Shown here piece by piece: positions 35,403 through 45,286 of a stretch of 64,000 bases of DNA. Under the pieces are notes generated by a model that saw nothing but the letters and a program-made list of their open reading frames with translations, was not told the DNA's origin and made no database searches. This stretch comes from Wocania_A sp965224845 (GTDB taxonomy: Bacteria > Bacteroidota > Bacteroidia > Flavobacteriales > Flavobacteriaceae). The translations under genes were made by a program, and so were the position numbers. Position 1 is the stretch's first letter; each line of letters begins with the position of its first letter. Where the stretch lies: assembly GCA_965224845.1 (NCBI GenBank), contig CBDDAJ010000021.1, positions 1 to 64,000 on the forward strand, read 5' to 3'.

Positions 35403-36173
35403 TTATGGTATTCTTCTTAGCCACACAGCAACTCGAGCACTATTAATATCACCGGTTTCGGTAATAGACCGAAATCCTAATGTAGTGCCTGCTGGAATAG
35501 TAACTGGTGTTGTTAAAATTTCTGTGTATGACAGGTTATCATTTGCTCCTGATGCTGTGAATCTAAAAAATTCAGTAAATGTACTATTGCCAGATATATC
35601 TACAACGGCCATAAGCATTGTATTAGATCCATTAGACGTATTGTCTGCATGAAAACTTACAGCGTAAGCTTCCCAGGCTTCCGGCAATGGTATCCCTATA
35701 AAGCCGGTATCTCCATTAGCAAAACTCCATTCCATTGAGTTATTAGACAGATCTGAAGCTTCTTCTGCCCATATCACAACTTTTTCATAAGCAATTTTGC
35801 TCGAACTTATTTGCTGCCAATTAGTACCATCGCTTTGTAGCCACATTGTAGTTTCTCCATTTATAGAAGTATTGGCATTTCCTGTTAAATCGTTATAACT
35901 AGAAACTATTGGTGTATTATTTGTTGGGTTTTTAATTACATATATCCTACCGTTACAAGTATGGGCAGCAGGCAAAGTAATATTATGATTTCCTGACAGT
36001 ATAATGGTATAGTGGGTTTCATCCAAAGTTAAGTTTCCGGTTGTCGTAGTAATATTAGTAGACAAAGAACCATTAATGTCTAAGGTAGATACTGGTGTAG
36101 TTGTGCCAATACCAACTTGGGCGAACAAGTTTAAACAGAATAGCAAAAGGAATTGTGAGAGAATTCTTTTCAT
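35403..36173 (-). CDS. Secreted structural protein with GIGTTTP-type N-terminus
   Basis: The product has 256 residues with a signal peptide (ILSQFLLLFCLNLFAQ), then VGIGTTTPVSTLDINGSL, the opening found in many flavobacterial secreted, tail-fibre-like repeat proteins. The rest is beta-rich (ITLPAAHTCNGRIYVIKNPT). There is no T9SS C-terminal sorting signal. It is likely a surface or matrix protein; the role is unknown. Confidence 0.8.
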   Translation of the reverse strand: MKRILSQFLLLFCLNLFAQVGIGTTTPVSTLDINGSLSTNITTTTGNLTLDETHYTIILSGNHNITLPAAHTCNGRIYVIKNPTNNTPIVSSYNDLTGNANTSINGETTMWLQSDGTNWQQISSSKIAYEKVVIWAEEASDLSNNSMEWSFANGDTGFIGIPLPEAWEAYAVSFHADNTSNGSNTMLMAVVDISGNSTFTEFFRFTASGANDNLSYTEILTTPVTIPAGTTLGFRSITETGDINSARVAVWLRRIP

Positions 36174-36369
36174 CGTTTTATAGCAATATTTAAAATGTAT
36201 CTGGCAATATTACACTATGATTTCAAATTAATGGTAACACAAAAAATCATAGTTAAAATATTACTGGCTTCTAAATATGAGACCAAAAAACAACTAAAAA
36301 GTCACATCATTTTGAAAGAAATTAATAAAATCGTAACATTACGTGGCAAAAAAATAAAAAAACAACTAC

Positions 36370-38043
36370 ATGCAAGACGAAAATAATATTTCTGAGTTTA
36401 AAGCAGACAAACAAAACATTATTGAAAATAAGGAGTTAAGCTTTATTGAAGCCATGGTTCCTGTTGTAATATTAATGGGTATGCTGGCTTATAATATCTT
36501 TTTTGTAGAAGATCAGGAATGGTTTGGAGCCTATACCAATCAAATTATTTTATTACTTGGAGGCTTAGTTTCTGCAATAGTGGGGATTTACAATAAAGTT
36601 TCTTTTGGTAGAATGCTAACAGAAATATGGGAAAACTTAAGAAGTGTTTTTGTACCAGTTATGATACTCCTTTTGGTTGGTGCATTAGCAGGAACCTGGT
36701 TGATTAGTGGTGTTATTCCTGCCATGGTGTATTATGGCTTACAAGTTTTAAGTCCCGAAATATTTTTACCGGCATCAATTATTATTTCTGCAATTATATC
36801 AATAGCCACCGGAAGTTCGTGGACCACATCTGCAACCGTTGGTATTGCACTAGTTGGCATTGGAACTGCCTTAGGCATTAACCCAGGAATGATAGCCGGA
36901 GCTGTAATTTCGGGGGCCTATTTTGGCGATAAAATGTCGCCTTTAAGTGATACAACAAATTTAGCTCCTGCTATGGCTGGTACAGATTTGTTTACGCATA
37001 TAAAGTATATGACAATAACCACTGTGCCTACAATACTAATAACGCTTATTGTTTTTGGAATTATAAGTATGAATATTGAATCTACCGGAAGTTCTGATAC
37101 TACATTTATTTTAGAAACTATAGATAAATATTTCAATGTTACACCATGGCTATTCTTAGTTCCTGCTTCAGTTATAGGTCTTATTTTACTCAAAACCAAA
37201 CCATTAATCGCGCTTGGAACTGGGGTATTACTCGCTGTAATATTTGCTTTTATATTTCAATCTAATCTTATTAATTCATTCTCTAGCTCCTCAACAAAAA
37301 CTGTTGTAAGTTCTATTTTTACTGATACCAGCGTTGAAATTTCTAATAAAGAATACTTAGCAACTTTATCCGATTCTGATTTAGATAAAATTAAGAAAGA
37401 CGATAAGCTAAAAAATTTATTTTCTGATGATGACTTAAAAGGTGTATATACAATTGAAACACTTAAGAGTTTTTTTTCATCTAAACAGCAAGATTCACAA
37501 GCAATAAAAATCAAAGCAGAAAATTTAGAGAAATTAATCACTATAAAAAGATTAAAAAAACTTTTCTCATCAGGTGGTATGAATGGTATGCTATGGACTA
37601 TACTTTTAATTGCTTGTGCCATGGTATTTGGTGGTGTCATGGATGCTATTGGTGCTTTAGCCAGAATTACTAACGCACTCCTCGCAATTGCAAGTTCCAT
37701 TTTTGGATTGTTCGCAAGCACAGTAGTTAGTTGTTTAGGATTAAACATTGTGGCATCAGATCAATATTTATCTATTGTTATTCCTGGAAAAATGTTTAAA
37801 AAAGCATTTGACGATAGAGGTTTGGCTCCAGAAAACTTAAGCAGAACGCTTGAAGACTCCGGAACAGTAACATCGGTGCTAATTCCCTGGAATACTTGTG
37901 GAGCCTACCAAAGCGGTGTTTTGGGTGTTGGCGTAGGCGAATATTTTGCATATGCCATCTTTAATTGGTTGAGCCCTTTTACAACCTTGCTTTTTGCTGC
38001 TTTAAATATTAAAATCAGGCAAGCTGTATCAAGATCAGCCTAA
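36370..38043 (+). CDS. nhaC: NhaC-family Na+/H+ antiporter
   Basis: The product has 557 residues with about 12 helices. Conserved blocks are ATGSSWTTSATVGIALVGIG, GAVISGAYFGDKMSPLSDTT (Asp-rich transport site) and LEDSGTVTSVLIPWNTCGAY. A hydrophilic insert of roughly 100 residues (about 305-405: TLSDSDLDKIKKDDKLKNLF) divides the membrane core and is probably a cytoplasmic loop specific to this lineage. It extrudes Na+ in exchange for protons, in keeping with a marine lifestyle. Confidence 0.92.
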   Translation: MQDENNISEFKADKQNIIENKELSFIEAMVPVVILMGMLAYNIFFVEDQEWFGAYTNQIILLLGGLVSAIVGIYNKVSFGRMLTEIWENLRSVFVPVMILLLVGALAGTWLISGVIPAMVYYGLQVLSPEIFLPASIIISAIISIATGSSWTTSATVGIALVGIGTALGINPGMIAGAVISGAYFGDKMSPLSDTTNLAPAMAGTDLFTHIKYMTITTVPTILITLIVFGIISMNIESTGSSDTTFILETIDKYFNVTPWLFLVPASVIGLILLKTKPLIALGTGVLLAVIFAFIFQSNLINSFSSSSTKTVVSSIFTDTSVEISNKEYLATLSDSDLDKIKKDDKLKNLFSDDDLKGVYTIETLKSFFSSKQQDSQAIKIKAENLEKLITIKRLKKLFSSGGMNGMLWTILLIACAMVFGGVMDAIGALARITNALLAIASSIFGLFASTVVSCLGLNIVASDQYLSIVIPGKMFKKAFDDRGLAPENLSRTLEDSGTVTSVLIPWNTCGAYQSGVLGVGVGEYFAYAIFNWLSPFTTLLFAALNIKIRQAVSRSA

Positions 38044-38132
38044 CTCCCTCATTTTCAGCATGCATAAATAAATACTATCAATCAATAAATATTTAAAATT
38101 TTATTATTGTTTCTTTTTCTCACTTTATAGCG

Positions 38133-38140
38133 TATTTTTG
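38133..38140 (+). promoter_or_regulatory. -7 box of the peroxiredoxin gene
   Basis: TATTTTTG fits TAnnTTTG, 41 bp before the ATG. A TTG at 38107-38109 is the possible -33 element at slightly long spacing. Confidence 0.55.
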
Positions 38141-38181
38141 CACACTTAAAAACGAAATAATAATTTTTTAAATAAAAAAAG

Positions 38182-38820
38182 ATGGCAGTATTAGTAGGTA
38201 AAAAAGCACCTCAATTTAGCGCGCAAGCAGTAATTAACGGTGGAGAATTTGCAGAAAATTTTTCATTAGATCAATTCATTGGTAAAAAACACGTTGTATT
38301 ATTCTTTTATCCAAAAGATTTTACTTTTGTTTGTCCGACTGAGCTTCATGCATTTCAAGAGAAATTAGCAGAATTTGAAGCAAAAAACACTGCTGTAGTA
38401 GCAGTTTCTACAGATACGGAGCAATCTCACTGGGGGTGGTTACAATTAGAAAAGAATAATGGTGGTATTAAAGGCATAACGTATCCTTTAGTAGCAGACA
38501 CAAACAAAACTATTTCTAAAAACTACGATGTATTAGCTGGAGATTATTTTTATGATGAAAATGATATGCTTCAAGCTGAAGGAGAATTAATTGCTTACCG
38601 TGGTTTGTTTTTAATTGATAAAGAAGGGATAGTGCGTCATCAAATTGTTAACGATTTACCATTAGGTAGAAACGTTGATGAAGCTTTACGCATGGTAGAT
38701 GCTTTACAGTTTGTAGAAGAAAACGGCGAGGTATGTCCGGCGAACTGGAATAAAGGAAAAGAGGGAATGCATGCAACACACGAAGGTGTTGCCGAATTTT
38801 TAGAGAAGCACGTTAACTAA
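38182..38820 (+). CDS. 2-Cys peroxiredoxin (AhpC/TSA family)
   Basis: The product has 212 residues. The peroxidatic Cys lies in YPKDFTFVCPTELHAFQEKL, and the resolving Cys is in GEVCPANWNKG near the C-terminus with an extended tail, as in typical 2-Cys enzymes. It reduces H2O2 and organic hydroperoxides in the cytoplasm. Its reductase (AhpF or thioredoxin) is not adjacent. It converges with katG and shares a terminator region, making a peroxide-defence neighbourhood together with tpx. Confidence 0.95.
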   Translation: MAVLVGKKAPQFSAQAVINGGEFAENFSLDQFIGKKHVVLFFYPKDFTFVCPTELHAFQEKLAEFEAKNTAVVAVSTDTEQSHWGWLQLEKNNGGIKGITYPLVADTNKTISKNYDVLAGDYFYDENDMLQAEGELIAYRGLFLIDKEGIVRHQIVNDLPLGRNVDEALRMVDALQFVEENGEVCPANWNKGKEGMHATHEGVAEFLEKHVN

Positions 38821-38842
38821 TAACCTAAAACACTATACAAAA

Positions 38843-38875
38843 AAAAGCCTACTCCGTGGAGTAGGCTTTTTTTTT
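38843..38875. terminator. Bidirectional terminator between peroxiredoxin and katG
   Basis: AAAAGCCTACTCC-GT-GGAGTAGGCTTTT forms an almost loop-free perfect stem (minimal loop after fraying) with A and T runs outside. Confidence 0.9.
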
Positions 38876-38889
38876 ACCAGCAATCTTTA

Positions 38890-41085
38890 TTATAAATCAA
38901 AGCGATCGAGATCCATTACTTTAGCCCATGCGGCTACAAAATCGTTTACAAATTTACCTTGTCCATCATTTGCACCATAAACTTCGGCAACGGCTCTTAA
39001 TTCTGTATTTGAACCAAAAATTAAGTCGGCACGAGTTCCAGAAAACTTCATGGCTCCCGTTCTTCTATCACGACCAATAAACGCTTTATCTTCAGAAGTT
39101 GTTGCGTTCCATGTTATTGAGAAATCAAGAACACGGGTAAAGAAATCATTAGTTAAAGTCCCCACATTATCAGTAAACACCCCGTGTTTAGAACCATCAT
39201 AATTAGCTCCTAATACACGCAAACCACCAACAAGAGCTGTCATTTCCGGAATTGAAAGGGTTAACAAATTAGCACGGTCTACTAATAAATCTTCTGCAGC
39301 TACATCTAATTTCGGATGCATATAGTTTCTAAATCCATCAGCTAAAGGCTCTAAATGACTAAACGATTCTAAATCGGTTTGTTCTTGAGTAGCATCGCCC
39401 CGGCCTTGAGTGAAAGGCACACTAATAGTGTAACCTGCATGTTTAGCAGCTTCTTCAACACCTGTATTTCCGGCAAGTACAATTAGATCTGCCATAGAAA
39501 CAGTTCCGTTAAATTCATTTTGTATCCCTTCATATACGCTAAGCACGCGCTGTAATTCTTCAGGATTATTAACAGCCCAGTTACGCTGTGGTTCTAAACG
39601 AATTCTTGCGCCATTGGCGCCTCCACGCTTATCAGACCCTCTAAAAGTAGAGGCAGATGCCCAAGCCGTTTTAACCATTTCTGAAACAGATAAGCCAGAA
39701 GCTAAAATCATATTCTTTAAAGCCTTTATATCTGAATCACTTAAATGATAATCCACTTTAGGAATTGGGTCTTGCCATATCAAGTTTTCTTCAGGAACTT
39801 CTGGCCCTAAATAACGGTCTATAGGTCCCATATCACGATGCGTCATTTTAAACCAAGCACGTGCAAAAGCATCTTCAAAAGCGGCATGATCTTCATGAAA
39901 ACGCTTTGATATTTCTAAAAATCCAGGATCTATTTTTAAAGCCATATCTGCAGTAGTCATCATTAAGGCCTGTTTCCCATTGGGGTCGCCAGCTTTAGGT
40001 GCCATTCTTGCATTTGATGCTGCAGTAGGGGTCCACTGGTGTGCCCCGGCAGGGCTTTTTGTTAATTCCCAATCGTAATTTAATAATACATCAAAAAAGT
40101 CATGATCCCATTGTGTTGGATTTGGTGTCCAGGCACCTTCTATTCCGCTAGTAATAGCATCGTCTAAAACACCGGTGCCAAAATTATTTTTCCAGCCTGT
40201 ACTCATCTCCTCTATAGGCGCACCATGTGGTTCTGCACCAACATATTTATCCGGGTCTGCAGCACCATGTGCTTTTCCAAAGGTATGCCCTCCTGCTATC
40301 AATGCTACTGTTTCTTCATCATTCATAGCCATTCTTCCGAAGGTTATACGAATATCATGAGCAGATTTTAACGGATCAGGGTTTCCATTTGGCCCTTCTG
40401 GATTCACATAAATAAGCCCCATATGCACTGCTCCCAAATGCCCTTCTAAATCACCATCACTTGTATCATAGCGCTCATCATTTCCTAACCATTGGTTTTC
40501 ACTTCCCCAATAAATATCTTGTTCTGGTTCCCAAACATCTTCACGTCCACCGGCAAAACCAAAGGTCTTAAAGCCCATAGATTCTAAAGCACAGTTACCT
40601 GCAAGGATCATTAAGTCTGCCCAGGAAATTTTATTACCATATTTCTTTTTAACCGGCCATAATAATAAACGTGCTTTATCCAGATTACCATTATCCGGCC
40701 AACTGTTTAATGGTGCAAAACGTTGATTGCCTGTAGCGGCTCCTCCTCTACCATCACCAACACGATAGGTGCCTGCACTATGCCAAGCCATACGAATCAT
40801 AAAGCCTCCATAATGCCCGTAATCTGCAGGCCACCAATCCTGAGAATCTGTCATTAAATCGATAACATCTTGCTTCAAAGCTTTATAATCAATACTATTA
40901 AAAGCTTTTGCATAATCAAAATCTTCGCCTAAAGGATTAGATTTAGTTGCATTTTGGCGTAAAATATTCAATTTTAATTCATTTGGCCACCAATCTCTAT
41001 TTGAAGTCCCTCCTCCAGCGGGCTTTTTTTGCGTTGAATGAAAAGGACATTTGCTAATATCTCCACGCATCTTATTGTTTTCCAT
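38890..41085 (-). CDS. katG: Catalase-peroxidase
   Basis: The product has 731 residues, the normal two-domain length. The N-terminal domain has the distal site MIRMAWHSAGTYRVGDGRGG (Arg, Trp, His), the Tyr of the Met-Tyr-Trp crosslink in GLIYVNPEGPNGNPDP, and the proximal His in ALIAGGHTFGKAHG. The C-terminal domain is the inactive duplication. It has both catalase and peroxidase activity against H2O2. tpx diverges from it across 169 bp. Confidence 0.98.
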   Translation of the reverse strand: MENNKMRGDISKCPFHSTQKKPAGGGTSNRDWWPNELKLNILRQNATKSNPLGEDFDYAKAFNSIDYKALKQDVIDLMTDSQDWWPADYGHYGGFMIRMAWHSAGTYRVGDGRGGAATGNQRFAPLNSWPDNGNLDKARLLLWPVKKKYGNKISWADLMILAGNCALESMGFKTFGFAGGREDVWEPEQDIYWGSENQWLGNDERYDTSDGDLEGHLGAVHMGLIYVNPEGPNGNPDPLKSAHDIRITFGRMAMNDEETVALIAGGHTFGKAHGAADPDKYVGAEPHGAPIEEMSTGWKNNFGTGVLDDAITSGIEGAWTPNPTQWDHDFFDVLLNYDWELTKSPAGAHQWTPTAASNARMAPKAGDPNGKQALMMTTADMALKIDPGFLEISKRFHEDHAAFEDAFARAWFKMTHRDMGPIDRYLGPEVPEENLIWQDPIPKVDYHLSDSDIKALKNMILASGLSVSEMVKTAWASASTFRGSDKRGGANGARIRLEPQRNWAVNNPEELQRVLSVYEGIQNEFNGTVSMADLIVLAGNTGVEEAAKHAGYTISVPFTQGRGDATQEQTDLESFSHLEPLADGFRNYMHPKLDVAAEDLLVDRANLLTLSIPEMTALVGGLRVLGANYDGSKHGVFTDNVGTLTNDFFTRVLDFSITWNATTSEDKAFIGRDRRTGAMKFSGTRADLIFGSNTELRAVAEVYGANDGQGKFVNDFVAAWAKVMDLDRFDL

Positions 41086-41254
41086 TATTTATAGTTTTAT
41101 ATTTTTGATGTCATAAAATTAGCACTTAAAGCATTATAATCAAAATTGATTGTTCCTATAATAAAATAGATATTGCTTATTGTGTTACAGGTATTAAATA
41201 TTTCAAAAAATGAATTAAAACGCTTATTTTTACAATTCACTTAACATATGTAAA

Positions 41255-41761
41255 ATGGCAAAGATAACTTTAGGAGGCGCCCCTGCAGAGACCTCCGGAC
41301 AATTACCAAAAACAGGCACTCAATTATCCGATTTCGAATTAGTGGCCGTAGATCTTTCTACTAAAACTCTAGATGATTTTAAAGGCAGCAACCTTATTTT
41401 AAATATTTTTCCTAGTGTAAATACTGGTGTTTGTGCCGCTTCTGTAAGAACATTTAATAAAGCTGCCGCAGCTTTAAACAACACCAAAGTATTGTGCATT
41501 TCCAGAGATTTACCTTTCGCTCAAGATCAATTTTGTGGTGCAGAAGGCTTAGAAAATGTTGTAATGCTTTCAGATTTCAGAACTGGAGATTTTGGGAAAT
41601 CCAATGGTTTAATCTTTATTGATAGTGCCTTTAAAGGGTTGCTTTCAAGATGTATTATTGCTGTTAATGATCAAGGAAGAATACTACATACCGAGCAAGT
41701 TCCTGAAACTGGTGATGAGCCAAATTATGATGCCGCATTAAACGCATTTAAATCGTTTTAA
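41255..41761 (+). CDS. tpx: Thiol peroxidase
   Basis: The product has 168 residues. The peroxidatic Cys is in SVNTGVCAASVRTFNKAA and the second Cys, about 34 residues later, in AQDQFCGAEG, the atypical 2-Cys pattern of Tpx. It removes lipid and other hydroperoxides using thioredoxin. It is followed by dgkA 10 bp downstream. Confidence 0.96.
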   Translation: MAKITLGGAPAETSGQLPKTGTQLSDFELVAVDLSTKTLDDFKGSNLILNIFPSVNTGVCAASVRTFNKAAAALNNTKVLCISRDLPFAQDQFCGAEGLENVVMLSDFRTGDFGKSNGLIFIDSAFKGLLSRCIIAVNDQGRILHTEQVPETGDEPNYDAALNAFKSF

Positions 41762-41771
41762 AATAATAGGT

Positions 41772-42143
41772 TTGAAAAACAAAAAAGATTCCTTTTTAGT
41801 TAACCGATTAAAAAGTGTTGGTTATGCTTTTAAAGGCGCTATACTTCTTTTAAAAACTGAGGCTAGTATAAAAATACAGTTTGTTATTGCTCTTTTTGTA
41901 ACTATAGCTGGGTTTATTTTTAATATCTCTACTAACGAATGGATTGTACAATGCTTAGCCATAGGATTGGTTATAAGCATTGAAGGTGTTAATACAGCTA
42001 TAGAAGAAATCGCAGATTTTATGCACCCTGAGCGTCATAAAAAAATTGGCTTTATAAAAGATATTGCTGCGGGCGCTGTTTTTATTGCCAGTATTTTTGC
42101 CATGATAATTGGATTTATTATATATATACCAAAGATTTTTTAA
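41772..42143 (+). CDS. dgkA: Diacylglycerol/undecaprenol kinase family protein
   Basis: TTG 41772 is the best start, with an AATAGG-like ribosome site just before it (123 residues). Three membrane helices and the signature ISIEGVNTAIEEIADFMHPE with the catalytic Glu/Asn/Asp set are present. Gram-negative-type members recycle diacylglycerol to phosphatidic acid; undecaprenol as substrate is possible. It is co-transcribed with tpx. Confidence 0.92.
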   Translation: MKNKKDSFLVNRLKSVGYAFKGAILLLKTEASIKIQFVIALFVTIAGFIFNISTNEWIVQCLAIGLVISIEGVNTAIEEIADFMHPERHKKIGFIKDIAAGAVFIASIFAMIIGFIIYIPKIF

Positions 42144-42179
42144 TATACGATTACCTGTAGGATAAACGTTAGTAATTTG

Positions 42180-42187
42180 TATTTTTG
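42180..42187 (+). promoter_or_regulatory. -7 box upstream of ftsK, with leader hairpins
   Basis: TATTTTTG fits TAnnTTTG. The 60-base leader after it contains GAGTTG-CTTTTA-CAACTC and TTTTCC-GTTAACG-TGGAAA, two small inverted repeats that could fold in the mRNA. No -33 TTTG is evident. Confidence 0.4.
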
Positions 42188-42248
42188 TCGAGTTGCTTTT
42201 ACAACTCATTTTAAAACTAAAAGTTTTCCGTTAACGTGGAAATAAAAC

Positions 42249-44630
42249 ATGGCCAAGAAAAAAACTAAAACAAAAAAAGCACCTAAGCGAAAAATTAAAA
42301 AACCAAATTTTAAGTTATCTAACCAGCAAAAGCTTGTATTAGGTAGTTTCTTAGTTATTTTGGGTATCCTTTTATGTATTGCTTTTATTTCTTTTTTCTT
42401 TACCGGTGAGGCAGATCAAAGTGCCTTATCAGATTTTGCATCGCGTGACACCAAAACTCAGAATTGGTTAAGTAAAAGCGGTGCATGGTTAAGCGACTTA
42501 TTTATACAACGTGGTTTTGGAATAGCCTCTTTTATAGTCTCTGGCTTAATATTTCTATCTGGTGTATACGTACTAATGGATCTGGGCAAAGCAAAATTGC
42601 GTAAACATTGGTTTTGGGGAGTTTTAATCATTATTTGGCTGGCTATATTTTTTGGTTTTTTTGGTAATAAAAATGATATCCTTGGAGGTACTATAGGTTA
42701 TGAAATTAATACCTTTCTTCAAGATTATATCGGAAAGATAGGAACAGCACTCCTACTACTTTTTGGTTTAATCACTTATTTAGCCATTCGCTTTAAAGTG
42801 ACGTTTGAAAGTATCGCAAACCTTTTTAAATCGGCAAAAAAAGACATCAAAGATGAGTTTTCTCAGGCTAATGATACGCATACTATACCACCAATAGACA
42901 ATAATTTATCTGAAGAAGCAGAAGCCATCAAAACGGCCTTTGATATTCCTTTAGAGAACAACAAACTACCCGTAAAAGAGGAAGCAAAACCCGAAGTAGT
43001 AACACCTTTAGAGGTAAAAGTTACCGAGGAAGAAGTAGAACCTGATTTAGAAATAAAGGTTGAAAAAGTAGCCGAAGAGCAATCTGAAACCGATAATTTA
43101 GCTAATAAACTGGTTGAGGATTTTGGACAATTCGATCCAACTTTAGAATTGAGTAATTATCAATTCCCAACACTCGATCTTCTTAAAAAATATGATACAG
43201 AAGGGATTACCATCAATCAGGAGGAGCTTGAAGAGAATAAAAATAAAATTGTAGAAACTCTAAACAACTACAAAATTGGAATTGCCAGTATAAAAGCTAC
43301 CATTGGACCTACCGTTACTTTATACGAAATTGTTCCTGAAGCTGGAGTTCGCATATCGAAAATCAAAAATTTAGAAGACGATATCGCCTTGTCGCTTGCT
43401 GCTCTGGGCATTCGTATTATAGCTCCCATACCAGGGAAAGGCACGATTGGTATTGAAGTTCCTAATAAAAACTCAACAATAGTTTCTATGCGTTCTGTAA
43501 TAGCTTCAAAGAAATTTCAAACTTCCGAAATGCAGTTACCAATTGCTCTGGGAAAAACAATTAGTAACGAAACCTTTGTTGTAGACCTTGCAAAAATGCC
43601 ACACTTACTTATGGCCGGTGCTACGGGGCAGGGAAAATCGGTTGGGTTAAATGCGGTTTTAACATCACTTCTTTACAAGAAACATCCTGCAGAGGTTAAA
43701 TTTATTTTGGTTGACCCTAAAAAAGTGGAGCTTACTCTTTTTAATAAAATTGAACGTCACTATTTAGCAAAACTGCCAGATAGCGAAGATGCTATTATTA
43801 CCGATAACACCAAGGTAATCAATACATTAAACTCATTGTGTATTGAAATGGATAATCGCTATGAGTTGCTTAAAAATGCATTATGCAGAAATATAGCAGA
43901 ATACAACTCAAAATTTAAAGCCAGAAAATTAAACCCAAATGACGGGCATCAATTTTTACCATATATCGTTTTGGTTGTGGATGAATTTGCAGATTTGATT
44001 ATGACAGCGGGTAAGGAAGTAGAAACACCTATCGCGCGTTTAGCACAATTAGCACGAGCTATTGGCATCCATTTAATTATTGCAACACAACGTCCGTCTG
44101 TAAATGTTATTACCGGAATTATTAAAGCTAATTTCCCTGCGCGTATAGCCTTTAGAGTAACAAGTAAAATAGATTCCCGAACCATTTTAGATGGCTCTGG
44201 CGCAGACCAATTAATAGGTCGTGGTGATATGCTGTTTACTCAAGGTAATGATGTTATTCGCGTGCAATGTGCCTTTGTAGACACTCCTGAAGTAGAAAAA
44301 ATAACAGAGTTTATTGGTGCTCAAAAGGCGTATCCTGATGCATATCAATTGCCAGAATATGTGGGTGAAGAAAGTGGCACAAGTCTTGATATAGATATTT
44401 CAGATCGCGATAAGCTCTTTAAAGACGCTGCTGCTGTTATTGTTACCGCACAACAAGGATCGGCGTCTTTATTGCAACGAAAATTAAAATTAGGATACAA
44501 TAGAGCCGGTAGAATAATAGACCAGTTAGAAGCTGCAGGTATTGTTGGTCCTTTTGAAGGCAGTAAAGCCAGACAAGTTTTAATACCAGATTTAATTGCC
44601 CTAGATCAGCATTTAGAAAATGAAATATAA
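42249..44630 (+). CDS. ftsK: DNA translocase FtsK
   Basis: The product has 793 residues. A basic start and four membrane helices (about 25-190) precede an acidic linker (EEVEPDLEIKVEKVAEE). The alpha/beta RecA-type motor has Walker A GATGQGKSVG (about 457) and Walker B VVDEFADLI (about 576). The C-terminal winged-helix gamma domain (ASLLQRKLKLGYNRAGRIID) reads KOPS-like sequences. It pumps chromosome termini during division at the septum. It is the first gene of a tight four-gene operon. Confidence 0.97.
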   Translation: MAKKKTKTKKAPKRKIKKPNFKLSNQQKLVLGSFLVILGILLCIAFISFFFTGEADQSALSDFASRDTKTQNWLSKSGAWLSDLFIQRGFGIASFIVSGLIFLSGVYVLMDLGKAKLRKHWFWGVLIIIWLAIFFGFFGNKNDILGGTIGYEINTFLQDYIGKIGTALLLLFGLITYLAIRFKVTFESIANLFKSAKKDIKDEFSQANDTHTIPPIDNNLSEEAEAIKTAFDIPLENNKLPVKEEAKPEVVTPLEVKVTEEEVEPDLEIKVEKVAEEQSETDNLANKLVEDFGQFDPTLELSNYQFPTLDLLKKYDTEGITINQEELEENKNKIVETLNNYKIGIASIKATIGPTVTLYEIVPEAGVRISKIKNLEDDIALSLAALGIRIIAPIPGKGTIGIEVPNKNSTIVSMRSVIASKKFQTSEMQLPIALGKTISNETFVVDLAKMPHLLMAGATGQGKSVGLNAVLTSLLYKKHPAEVKFILVDPKKVELTLFNKIERHYLAKLPDSEDAIITDNTKVINTLNSLCIEMDNRYELLKNALCRNIAEYNSKFKARKLNPNDGHQFLPYIVLVVDEFADLIMTAGKEVETPIARLAQLARAIGIHLIIATQRPSVNVITGIIKANFPARIAFRVTSKIDSRTILDGSGADQLIGRGDMLFTQGNDVIRVQCAFVDTPEVEKITEFIGAQKAYPDAYQLPEYVGEESGTSLDIDISDRDKLFKDAAAVIVTAQQGSASLLQRKLKLGYNRAGRIIDQLEAAGIVGPFEGSKARQVLIPDLIALDQHLENEI

Positions 44631-44636
44631 TTAAAA

Positions 44637-45278
44637 ATGAAAATGAAAAAGTTTATAACCCTCTTATTAATCACGCTTTCTGTTAGTACTTACTCTCAAA
44701 ACAAAGGCAAAACTTTATTACAAGAAGTATCCGCTAAAGTAAAAAGCTACGATAATATTTCAATAGACTTTAAATATGTGCTTGAAAACACTTCAGAGAA
44801 CATTAAACAAGAAACACGTGGAGATGTGGTGATGCAAGGTGAAAAATACAGATTAAATATTCTTGGAATCACCCGCCTTTTTGATGGCAAAACCATGTAT
44901 AGTATTAGCCCTGAAGATGAAGAAGTAACTATTTCTTCTGATAATACCGATGAAGAAGACCATATTACTCCTAGTAAAATGCTTTCATTTTACCAAGATG
45001 GCTACACTTATGCTATGGATATAGAACAAAATATCAAAGGTAGAAAAATTCAATATGTAAAATTAACACCTATAGATTCGAACTCAGAAATTAAACATAT
45101 TCTTTTAGGTATTGACAAGCAAACCAAACACATATATAACCTGATTCAAATAGGTAAAAACGGCACAAAAACAACACTTACTGTTAATTCTTTTAAAACA
45201 AATGAACCTATATCGAAAACCTTATTTACCTTTGATGACAATAAGTATAAAGACTATTACATCAATAAATTAGATTAG
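44637..45278 (+). CDS. LolA-like outer-membrane lipoprotein carrier protein
   Basis: The product has 213 residues with a signal peptide (FITLLLITLSVSTYS). The body has LLQEVSAKVKSYDNISIDFK, RGDVVMQGEKYRLNILGITR and LFDGKTMYSISPEDEEVTIS, the LolA-type half-barrel that carries lipoproteins across the periplasm. It lies 6 bp after ftsK, as LolA genes often do in many bacteria. Confidence 0.9.
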   Translation: MKMKKFITLLLITLSVSTYSQNKGKTLLQEVSAKVKSYDNISIDFKYVLENTSENIKQETRGDVVMQGEKYRLNILGITRLFDGKTMYSISPEDEEVTISSDNTDEEDHITPSKMLSFYQDGYTYAMDIEQNIKGRKIQYVKLTPIDSNSEIKHILLGIDKQTKHIYNLIQIGKNGTKTTLTVNSFKTNEPISKTLFTFDDNKYKDYYINKLD

Positions 45279-45286
45279 GTATTTTT

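Noticed and set aside
36195..36386. 63-codon frame before nhaC
   Set aside because: Lysine-rich translation of A+T-rich intergenic DNA overlapping the nhaC start; no support.
41100..41254. OxyR/PerR-type operator between katG and tpx
   Set aside because: No clear dyad matching a known operator could be picked out by eye.
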